Origin: Marinosulfonomonas sp.
GTDB taxonomy: Bacteria > Pseudomonadota > Alphaproteobacteria > Rhodobacterales > Rhodobacteraceae
Direction of reading: 5' to 3'
DNA length: 8,773 nt
Assembly: GCA_022712735.1 (NCBI GenBank)
Contig: JAFLKA010000114.1
Span: 1-8,773, forward strand
Shown: piece by piece, positions 1 to 6,958 of the stretch
Layout of the letters: the number at the start of each line of letters is the position of its first letter
Numbering within the stretch: the first letter of the stretch is position 1
The notes under the pieces: model-generated
What the model saw: only the letters and a program-made list of their open reading frames with translations
The model's database searches: none
Told to the model about the DNA's origin: nothing
Program-made: the position numbers and the translations under genes

Positions 1-1837
<1,837 letters not shown>

Positions 1838-1933
1838 GGCTGGCTCCATTAATGCTAACGGCTATGGGCGGGTGCCCTTGTCCCTTGCGCTTTTGACCTA
1901 TCCGGAGGAGTCGTTCAAGGGGGCAGGCGGTAT

Positions 1934-1953
1934 TTGTATACCATTGCACACAA
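1934..1953. promoter_or_regulatory. Candidate GntR-type tandem operator upstream of acnA
   Basis: Two adjacent 10-mers, TTGTATACCA (1934-1943) and TTGCACACAA (1944-1953), agree at seven of ten positions (TTGYAYACMA). The first fits the pseudo-palindrome TNGTATACNA typical of FadR-subfamily GntR regulators. On the acnA strand its core reads TATACA, a possible -10 element about 98 bases before the acnA start, with no good -35 hexamer at 16-18 bases. A regulator bound here could therefore block or aid acnA transcription. The motif is seen directly; the regulator family and the effect are inferred. Confidence 0.35.
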
Positions 1954-1985
1954 TTAATTTGTAGCGCGGATGTTACGAAATTAAT
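1953..1985. repeat. AT-rich inverted repeat between acnA and the DUF1223 gene
   Basis: The left arm ATTAATTTGTA (1953-1963) is mirrored by the right arm TACGAAATTAAT (1974-1985), with one extra G at 1977. That gives eight perfect outer pairs plus three inner pairs around a 10-base centre. It lies roughly midway between the two divergent starts (1837 and 2070). It may be a protein-binding site or a short cruciform; no T-tract follows, so a terminator is unlikely. Confidence 0.4.
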
Positions 1986-2003
1986 AAGGATTCTCGCAAA
2001 ACC

Positions 2004-2045
2004 TTGATTGGCTATTGATTGGGCTGTGACTTAGTTGAGTATAAG
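2004..2045 (+). promoter_or_regulatory. Candidate promoter region with phased direct repeat, DUF1223 gene
   Basis: TTGATTGG occurs at 2004-2011 and again at 2015-2022, 11 bases apart, close to one helical turn. TTGATT of the second copy could act as a -35 element with TATAAG at 2040-2045 as -10, but the spacer of 19 is long. Transcription would then begin near 2052, about 18 bases before the ATG at 2070. The repeat could alternatively be a pair of activator half-sites. Weak evidence overall. Confidence 0.25.
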
Positions 2046-2069
2046 AGCGCAGGTAACAGAGAGCGGATC

Positions 2070-2768
2070 ATGCATAAATTTGCGATTATTGTAACAGGGA
2101 TGTGGATGGCGGTGGCCAATATGGCTGCGGCAGGGTCCGGCCCTGTGGTGGTTGAACTTTATACCTCGCAAGGGTGTTCCAGCTGTCCGCCTGCCGATGA
2201 ATTATTGGGCCGATTGGCCAAACGCGACGATGTGATCGCACTATCGTTGCATGTGGATTATTGGGATTACATCGGCTGGAAAGACATCTTTGCCAGCCCG
2301 CAATATTCGGACCGGCAACGTGCCTATGCACGGGCAGCGGGCAAACGCATGGTATATACGCCGCAGATGGTGATCGACGGGCAAGACCTTGTTGTGGGCA
2401 CCAAACCGAACGAGGTTTCCGACCTGATCAAGGCCCATACATCTACGCAGGATCAGGTGCGCCTGACGGTCACCCGTAACGGTGACCAGATCGAGATCAC
2501 AGCAGAACCACTGGCCAAAGGGCTGGGTAAAATGGTGGTGCAGATGGTGCGGTTTGTTGACGGGCAATCGGTGCAGATCAAGCGCGGCGAGAATGCGGGA
2601 CGCAAACTGGCCTATCACAATGTGGTCACCGAATGGAGCGTCCTGAAGGGCTGGAACGGATCGGCCCCGCTGATATTTTCCGCAAACGTCCCGGGTGATG
2701 ATGAATGCGTGATTATCGTTCAGGCGGCCAATCACGGGTCCATCTTGGCAGCTGCGCGGGTGCGCTGA
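2070..2768 (+). CDS. DUF1223 family secreted thioredoxin-like protein
   Basis: Predicted 232-residue periplasmic protein of the DUF1223 family, which has a thioredoxin-like fold; its cellular role is not established. Residues 1-21 look like a signal peptide (short basic start, hydrophobic core, cleavage near NMAAA/GSG). The family hallmark VVVELYTSQGCSSCPPADELL follows, with a CxxC pair at Cys36 and Cys39, and HVDYWDYIGWKD comes next, as is usual in this family. The conserved C-terminal segment CVIIVQAANHGSILAAARV is complete. The open frame extends upstream to a TTG at 2019, but the ATG at 2070 is chosen because the signal peptide begins there and a purine-rich GAGAGCGGA precedes it. The last 37 bases overlap the 3' end of the convergent acyltransferase gene. 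A thiol-redox role is plausible from the CxxC but is inference only. Confidence 0.9.
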   Translation: MHKFAIIVTGMWMAVANMAAAGSGPVVVELYTSQGCSSCPPADELLGRLAKRDDVIALSLHVDYWDYIGWKDIFASPQYSDRQRAYARAAGKRMVYTPQMVIDGQDLVVGTKPNEVSDLIKAHTSTQDQVRLTVTRNGDQIEITAEPLAKGLGKMVVQMVRFVDGQSVQIKRGENAGRKLAYHNVVTEWSVLKGWNGSAPLIFSANVPGDDECVIIVQAANHGSILAAARVR

Positions 2769-3640
2769 CGTTCTGGCTTCCAACGTCGATGTATCCACAA
2801 CCATTGCCCCATATGCTGACGCACCACATGTTCCAGACTGTCATTTAAGGCCTGCGTCATGGTTACAGCATCGGTGTGCGGGACCGGTGCATCGGTCTGG
2901 ATGGTGAAATCCATCCCGTTGTCCGCCCGAATGCCATAGATCGGCACCAGCAATGCATCCATCTTCAAGGCCATTTTAGCGGCTGAAAGGGCGGTGGGCG
3001 CGGATTTCCCGAAAAACACCAGATCTTCGCCGTGGTTCATATATTGGTCGACCCCGAAAAAGGTCATGCCGCCGCCCCGCAGGAATTTCACCATTTGGGC
3101 CAGCCCTTTGCGTCCGCGTGCAAACAGCGGCGTGCCGATATGTGAAATTGCGGCCTCGTAATGGCGGTTATAATAGAGGTTTGTCATCGGCATATAGATT
3201 GCCCCGACGCGGTAGCCTTTGGCGATCAACGCGGACCGGACCACATCGTAATTGCCAAAATGTCCGGTGACCAGCACCACGGGGTGGCCATCCTTATAGG
3301 CGTTTTCCAGCGCCTCGGCTCCGGGGCCTTCAATCGGCGTTTGCTGCACCCGTGAAATGAATTCATCGCCTGAATATATCTCGATCAAGCTGCGGCCCGC
3401 GTTGTTTGGCACCTGATAACACAGGCTTTTGACTTCGGATGGGGGCATGTCAGGGCAGGTATAGGCCAGATTCTCACGGATGCGTTTGGTGAATCCGGCT
3501 ATCGGGGCAACAATCCGCGCCATGATCCAGCCCATCAGTGGCACGCGCCATTTATAAGGCAGGGCCAGCAACAGCGCGAATAAGGCGCGGATCAGCAGAT
3601 CAATGAAGTAATCGCCCCAGCCTTTGCCTTTCTCTGCCAT
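2732..3640 (-). CDS. LpxL/HtrB-type lysophospholipid (lipid A) acyltransferase
   Basis: Predicted 302-residue inner-membrane-associated acyltransferase of the LpxL/LpxM (HtrB/MsbB) family, which adds a secondary acyl chain to lipid A. The catalytic HX4D motif is seen as H127-F-G-N-Y-D132. The N-terminal hydrophobic segment at about residues 13-28 is the usual membrane anchor. NAGRSLIE, FFGVDQY (usually FxxDQ) and the near-C-terminal WLWIHRRWK (280-288) are family landmarks. The ATG at 3640 is chosen over an in-frame start at 3676 because AAAGGA sits at the right distance before it. Length is normal for the family. The neighbouring genes give no functional context, and whether it acts on lipid A or another lysolipid cannot be decided from sequence, so no gene symbol is given. 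Confidence 0.88.
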   Translation of the reverse strand: MAEKGKGWGDYFIDLLIRALFALLLALPYKWRVPLMGWIMARIVAPIAGFTKRIRENLAYTCPDMPPSEVKSLCYQVPNNAGRSLIEIYSGDEFISRVQQTPIEGPGAEALENAYKDGHPVVLVTGHFGNYDVVRSALIAKGYRVGAIYMPMTNLYYNRHYEAAISHIGTPLFARGRKGLAQMVKFLRGGGMTFFGVDQYMNHGEDLVFFGKSAPTALSAAKMALKMDALLVPIYGIRADNGMDFTIQTDAPVPHTDAVTMTQALNDSLEHVVRQHMGQWLWIHRRWKPERQRTRAAAKMDP

Positions 3641-3737
3641 GATGGTCCTTTGGTGTTTGTTCGATAGGGCAGACATAAATGCCCGATGACCAGATCACAA
3701 GCGTGCCCCACAAGCATACCAGCTCAGCCGGGGGATT

Positions 3738-4406
3738 TCAGGTGGTGGATTTTGGAACACCCACACCGATCATACTGTCACGGGTGACAAGGGCGGCCAG
3801 TTTCTCCGCGCTCCACCCGTCCGTGCCATCAGGGCGGGCGGGCAGCACGATGTAGCGCATATCGGCTGTGGAATCATGGACCCTAACGGTGGTGCTGTCG
3901 GGTAGGGTGACGCCGAATTCGGCCAGAACCTTGCGCGGTTCTTTCACCACGCGCGATCTGTAGGCGCGGGATTTATACCAGTCGGGCGGCAGGCCCAGCA
4001 GGTTGCGCGGATAGCATGAGCACAGGGTGCAAACGATGATGTTGTGGGTGTCCGCCGTATTTTCCAATGCGATCAGCCGCAAGGGGCCGATATCATAGCC
4101 CATCTCGCGGCTGGCCTCAGACGCATCCGCAAGCAGGCGGGTTTTGAACGCCGGATCACCCCAGGCCCGCGCCACCACTGCGGCCCCGTTTGAAGGGCTG
4201 CGCGAATCCATTTCATCGATCTGGGCAGCGATTTCGGCAGGGGTCAGAATGCCCTTCTCGATCAGCAGTTCGCGCATGGCAATTTCCATGGTTTGCCAAT
4301 ATGTTAGGGGGTGATCATCATCTTCGCGGTAAGGGTGGCCCGACGGGCTCATACCGCTGTGGTGAAAATTATCATCATGGTGGTCGTGAGGGTGATCATG
4401 TGGCAT
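3738..4406 (-). CDS. Cobalt-type nitrile hydratase alpha / thiocyanate hydrolase gamma-like metal subunit with His-rich N-terminus
   Basis: Predicted 222-residue catalytic subunit of the nitrile hydratase / thiocyanate hydrolase family. The metal-binding claw VCTLCSCYPR is complete (Cys126, Cys129, Cys131). Thr after the first Cys marks the cobalt (non-corrin Co) type; the iron type has Ser. In this family two of these cysteines become oxidised to sulfenic and sulfinic acids. WYKSRAYRSRVVKEPRKVLAEFG, HDSTADMRYIVLPARPDGTDGW and LVTRDSMIGVGVP are strong alpha-subunit signatures. The first 32 residues carry nine His and many Asp (starting MPHDHPHDHHDD), a likely metal-binding tail. The start at 4406 overlaps the upstream gene by 11 bases, with GGTGG upstream inside that gene. 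An open frame extends to 4520, but that part has no family similarity. CYPRNLLG resembles thiocyanate hydrolase, while LPPDWYKS and HDST resemble nitrile hydratase, so the substrate is unresolved. Confidence 0.92.
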   Translation of the reverse strand: MPHDHPHDHHDDNFHHSGMSPSGHPYREDDDHPLTYWQTMEIAMRELLIEKGILTPAEIAAQIDEMDSRSPSNGAAVVARAWGDPAFKTRLLADASEASREMGYDIGPLRLIALENTADTHNIIVCTLCSCYPRNLLGLPPDWYKSRAYRSRVVKEPRKVLAEFGVTLPDSTTVRVHDSTADMRYIVLPARPDGTDGWSAEKLAALVTRDSMIGVGVPKSTT

Positions 4407-4677
4407 CTGCAATTTCCACCTTTTCCAGCCAGTGGGCGTATATTTCGGCATCCAGCGTATCGGTCGGGTTCTCGGCTGTATCCCCCCAGACCTCGGCCAT
4501 TGAAAACCGAACCCGAACAAGCGATTGCATTTCTTTCTTTAATCCATATGCGGCGCGTTCCGGATTGGCAAATTCGCCCAGTTCCCGTTCAATCACCCCG
4601 CATTTGCCGCGCAAATATGCAGGGGTGCGCACATGGCCCGGCGGCATCATGGTTTTAACGCGGACCTGTTCAGCCAT
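4396..4677 (-). CDS. Nitrile hydratase beta subunit, C-terminal half (SH3-like), separate gene
   Basis: Predicted 93-residue protein matching only the C-terminal SH3-like domain of nitrile hydratase beta, equivalent to the alpha subunit of thiocyanate hydrolase. Visible landmarks are VRVKTMMPPGHVRTPAYLRGKCGVI (residues 5-29, given here only to locate it), with Gly14-His15-Val16-Arg17 and Arg23-Gly24, followed by LVRVRFSMAEVWGD. Arg17 or Arg23 probably corresponds to a beta-subunit arginine that contacts the oxidised cysteines of the metal subunit (inference). The start at 4677 overlaps the stop of the preceding gene by eight bases (ATGGCTGA), and GAGG lies six bases before it, so translation is likely coupled. 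The gene also overlaps the metal subunit gene by 11 bases. Length and frame look natural, not like a broken single gene. Confidence 0.85.
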   Translation of the reverse strand: MAEQVRVKTMMPPGHVRTPAYLRGKCGVIERELGEFANPERAAYGLKKEMQSLVRVRFSMAEVWGDTAENPTDTLDAEIYAHWLEKVEIADAT

Positions 4678-5005
4678 CTGCGGCCTCGCCATAGGTTGCA
4701 CCACGGGCCTTGATTTGCTCCATCCGCTCACCCAACTCGGCCAATGTATAGGCGTCGGCCTCGATCATGTTCTGGTTCACGGCGGCGACCCAGCGCTCGT
4801 AATAGGACATGGTTTCAAACGCGGCTTCGCCCATATCCTCGATGGCGCGGCGCAAACCGTCAACGGTGAAATAGCCTTTGGTCGAGCACAGCACCATCAA
4901 CGCATCCACCCGTTTTTCCCAAAGGGCGAAATCGTGATCTTCGGGCAGCGGCGCATCTGTGTCCTGCCCGCCCATATCGTGCCAGCGGCGTCCTGTTGTC
5001 TTCAT
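4670..5005 (-). CDS. Nitrile hydratase beta subunit, N-terminal half, separate gene
   Basis: Predicted 111-residue helical protein matching the N-terminal domain of nitrile hydratase beta (equivalent to thiocyanate hydrolase beta, and related to nitrile hydratase accessory proteins). WHDMGGQ at residues 8-14 mirrors the HDMGG start of beta subunits. LWEKRVDALM (28-37) and SYYERWVAAV (67-76) match the conserved helices, and Arg71 may be the second active-site arginine (inference). Together with the next gene the halves total 204 residues, close to a normal whole beta subunit. An in-frame TAG at 5017 forces the start at or after 5005. The ribosome-binding site is poor (GTGAAG), and the mRNA may be nearly leaderless. 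Because accessory proteins share this fold, it could also have a cobalt-loading role; no separate accessory gene is present in the window. Confidence 0.82.
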   Translation of the reverse strand: MKTTGRRWHDMGGQDTDAPLPEDHDFALWEKRVDALMVLCSTKGYFTVDGLRRAIEDMGEAAFETMSYYERWVAAVNQNMIEADAYTLAELGERMEQIKARGATYGEAADG

Positions 5006-5011
5006 GTCTTC

Positions 5012-5040
5012 ACGCTAGGGGCGGGGACGGCACAGCGCAA
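5012..5040 (-). promoter_or_regulatory. Weak candidate promoter of the nitrile hydratase-like operon
   Basis: On the minus strand TTGCGC (5040-5035) and TAGCGT (5017-5012) are separated by exactly 17 bases. Each matches the sigma-70 consensus at only about three of six positions. The -10-like element ends six bases before the ATG at 5005, so a transcript from it would be leaderless or nearly so. This agrees with the poor ribosome-binding site of the first gene, but the promoter call is weak. Confidence 0.22.
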
Positions 5041-5096
5041 GTCTGAAAGAAGCCGCGATTATTGACGGCCCCGTTCAGAGTGCGAGGCTCGCAAGC

Positions 5097-6170
5097 CTAT
5101 TCCTCTTCATCCTCGGCCACAAAGAACACCTCGCCCGCCGCTTCCAATTCGCGAATTTCGGCGACAACCGCGCTCATCGCCTCTTCGCCGTCCGCCTCTT
5201 TCACCTTGCCCAGTTCCCCCATTTCATCGCGCATCCCTTCGGCCATGCGTTTTGAGATGTTGGCAAGGATAAATTCAACCGATTCCCCCAGTTCGCTGGC
5301 CTCGGCTGCCGCTAGCGCCGTGACCAGAACCGCCTGATCAATGCCGCGGGTGATTTTTGGCACATCGCGCGGGTCAATGCGGGCAGGGATGTTGGCGAAT
5401 GTAAAGATCGCCTTGCGCACCTTGCTGGCAAAGGCTTGATCATCCTCGTCCAGCCCGGCCAAAACTTCGTTCCGTGTGGCGGCAGGCGAAAAGTTCAGGA
5501 TCGCGCCAACCCGTTCGACCGGCCCGTCATCAAATGCCTGAAGCGGCACGCTGTCCAGCTGGGTCGCCAGCGATTGGCCGATCCGTTGCACCGCATCCGG
5601 TGTGACCCCGCTGGTTTGTGACACCGCATAGGTGATGCGCCGTGCCTGCTGGCCTGGCAACATCCCTAATAATTCCGCCGCCTTTGAAACGTTCAGCTTG
5701 GACAGCATCACCGCCGCAACCTCGATGCTTTCATCCTCAAGCACCGGCAACAGGCGTTCCGCTTCCAGTCCCATAATCCGCTCCCACGGATCACCACCGC
5801 GCTTAACTCCGCTTTCGCGGCGCAACCGTTCGGCCATTTGCGGGTTTATTGCCCCGTCCAGCGTGTTCAAGGCCGCTTCCAGCCCGCCCGAAAATGACAA
5901 ACCGATGCTGTCCAGCTCGGCGATAAATTCCACCACCACCGACACCACCGTTTCACGGCTGACACTGCGCATCGATCCCATTTGCATGGTCAGATCCTGT
6001 TGCATGGCCTCGGGCAAATCGGTCAGTGATAATTCCGCCCCCTCTGCCAATACCAACCGCACGATGATCGCGGCCTTTTGCTGGCGGGTTATTGCGGGTG
6101 GTATCATCGGGGCGGGCAAGCCGATGTTTGTCTCTGTCATGGGTGGCAGGGCTGGGGTCAAGTCGCGCAT
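5097..6170 (-). CDS. fliG: Flagellar motor switch protein FliG homologue (divergent)
   Basis: Predicted 357-residue FliG, the rotor protein that couples the MotAB stator to the switch complex. The N domain begins at ITRQQKAAIIVRLV (about residue 27), the middle domain covers about 130-205 (MLSKLNVSKAAELLGMLP), and the C domain covers about 235-340 (VRKAIFTFANIP, FILANISKRMAEGMRDEMGELG, REL-EAAGEV). Two features are unusual. The EHPQ-type motif of the middle domain, which contributes to FliM binding, is replaced by residues 147-151 ESIEV, and the DDRS of the torque helix is DPRD. The start is uncertain: the ATG at 6170 has GGA nine to seven bases upstream, an ATG at 6140 lacks a site, and a TTG at 6191 is the longest option. 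The tail is acidic (AEDEEE). No flagellar gene lies beside it in this window. Confidence 0.87.
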   Translation of the reverse strand: MRDLTPALPPMTETNIGLPAPMIPPAITRQQKAAIIVRLVLAEGAELSLTDLPEAMQQDLTMQMGSMRSVSRETVVSVVVEFIAELDSIGLSFSGGLEAALNTLDGAINPQMAERLRRESGVKRGGDPWERIMGLEAERLLPVLEDESIEVAAVMLSKLNVSKAAELLGMLPGQQARRITYAVSQTSGVTPDAVQRIGQSLATQLDSVPLQAFDDGPVERVGAILNFSPAATRNEVLAGLDEDDQAFASKVRKAIFTFANIPARIDPRDVPKITRGIDQAVLVTALAAAEASELGESVEFILANISKRMAEGMRDEMGELGKVKEADGEEAMSAVVAEIRELEAAGEVFFVAEDEEE

Positions 6171-6404
6171 CTCCGGTCCGGTTTGCCCCAAATTGGCAGA
6201 TATCGGTTAATGTATCCCTTAGATGGACCATGAAATGGTAATAATTCTAATGGTTTCCACCACGTTCGCGGATGCGAAAGATAATCCAGCACCATGCCCC
6301 CAAACCCGCATTGTATTACGCTGCACCAGATTATAGCGACCCACTTTAAACGACCCGAGACCGCCAAAGCCGCTGATCTGCACATTGCCGTTTTTGATAC
6401 GGAT
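6171..6404. other. Gene-free stretch between fliG and the DUF4405 gene
   Basis: No convincing coding region is visible here. The minus strand must carry any fliG promoter. TAGAAT (5/6 match to a -10 element) occurs near 6244-6249 but without a good -35. The most notable content is a diverged copy of part of purB, listed separately. The frame after the DUF4405 stop stays open for 61 codons to a TAA at 6219-6221 but has no start codon at its beginning. Confidence 0.5.
6287..6337 (-). repeat. Diverged duplicate of an internal purB segment
   Basis: This segment aligns without gaps to 7096-7146 inside purB, in the same orientation and 809 bases away. Bases 6299-6337 match 7108-7146 at 36 of 39 positions, and the full 51 bases match at 43. 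Translated on the minus strand, it gives YNLVQRNTMRVW next to purB's YSLVQRNAMRVW, then G-A two residues further on. Flanking sequence does not clearly resemble purB. It looks like a decaying purB fragment or a transferred sequence patch. Confidence 0.8.
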
Positions 6405-6845
6405 TCACGGTGCCCAGTAGTGGCTTTTAAAGAACTCGCTAATATTGATCAGCCAACTGGATGGTGGCAGATTCAGGATAGCGGTGACCAAAAACAGTGC
6501 GACAACCGCCAGCATGACAAATAATTCCGAGCTATGCCCGCGCGCTGACGGGCTGGCACCGAACGTCAAATTCTTGATCACCGACAGATGGATGATGATG
6601 TGCCAGACAGCCACAATAAGGAACAAAATGCCTGCCGTTAGGTGAATAGCCTGCCACCCGTGACGATCAAGCCCTCCAAACAACCAGTCGATCTTGTTGG
6701 CCACTGATCCGCGTGGTGCGATGATCAAAACCAGACCGCTGATTGCCATAACTATGAAACCAAGACCGACCCCAAATACAGCGGCGGCACGGGCCGACCA
6801 CCGCGGCCTGCTGCGGGGGGACTCTGGTCGGGGGATGTCGGGCAT
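6405..6845 (-). CDS. DUF4405 family membrane protein, probable b-type cytochrome-like
   Basis: Predicted 146-residue inner-membrane protein with three hydrophobic segments at about residues 20-42, 66-87 and 108-126. GLDRHGWQAIHLTAGILFLIVAVWH and the C-terminal NLPPSSWL are typical of the DUF4405 family, whose histidines are thought to bind heme. His62, His68, His82 and His86 lie in or next to the second helix. No CxxCH motif is present, so any heme would be non-covalent. AAAGGA lies at a good distance before the ATG at 6845. It is separated from purB upstream by 113 bases that contain an FNR-like box, suggesting oxygen-controlled expression and a redox or electron-transfer role. Heme binding is inferred and the electron partner is unknown. 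Confidence 0.82.
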   Translation of the reverse strand: MPDIPRPESPRSRPRWSARAAAVFGVGLGFIVMAISGLVLIIAPRGSVANKIDWLFGGLDRHGWQAIHLTAGILFLIVAVWHIIIHLSVIKNLTFGASPSARGHSSELFVMLAVVALFLVTAILNLPPSSWLINISEFFKSHYWAP

Positions 6846-6879
6846 ATCTTATCCTTTCGAGCTGCGAAACCGCGCCACA

Positions 6880-6921
6880 ATGGTAAGATTAATTGCCTGT
6901 TTTGTCATTGACCTCTATCAA
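6880..6921 (-). promoter_or_regulatory. FNR/FnrL-like box and class II-type promoter of the DUF4405 gene
   Basis: On the minus strand TTGATagagGTCAA (6921-6908) matches the FNR consensus TTGATN4ATCAA at nine of ten positions. A -10-like TACCAT lies at 6885-6880. The box centre (6914.5) is 32 bases from the centre of that hexamer, as expected for an activator at about -41.5. Transcription would start near 6873, giving a leader of about 28 bases. This supports activation under low oxygen by an FNR/CRP-family regulator, which is not in the window. Confidence 0.55.
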
Positions 6922-6958
6922 ATATTACGCCGCAAAGGGAGTGGGGCCGGGGATGGAT

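Noticed and set aside
3667..3684. Hairpin GGGCA ... TGCCC between the metal subunit and acyltransferase genes.
   Set aside because: Five-base stem with an eight-base loop and no T-run; likely chance.
4670..4677. A frameshift or sequencing error splitting one beta-subunit gene.
   Set aside because: The second gene has its own ATG and ribosome-binding site, the split falls between domains, and the three-subunit thiocyanate hydrolase shows the same division.
4190..5065. A 291-codon plus-strand open frame opposite the nitrile hydratase-like genes.
   Set aside because: It is antisense to three genes with clear family motifs, and its translation has no recognisable domain.
5085..5098. Hairpin AGGCT-CGCA-AGCCT at the fliG stop codon as a terminator.
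   Set aside because: The stem is only five base pairs and no T-tract follows on the minus strand.
6158..6385. A 75-codon minus-strand frame between fliG and the DUF4405 gene.
   Set aside because: No ribosome-binding site or family similarity; it runs in a different frame from the purB-like fragment and overlaps the fliG start.
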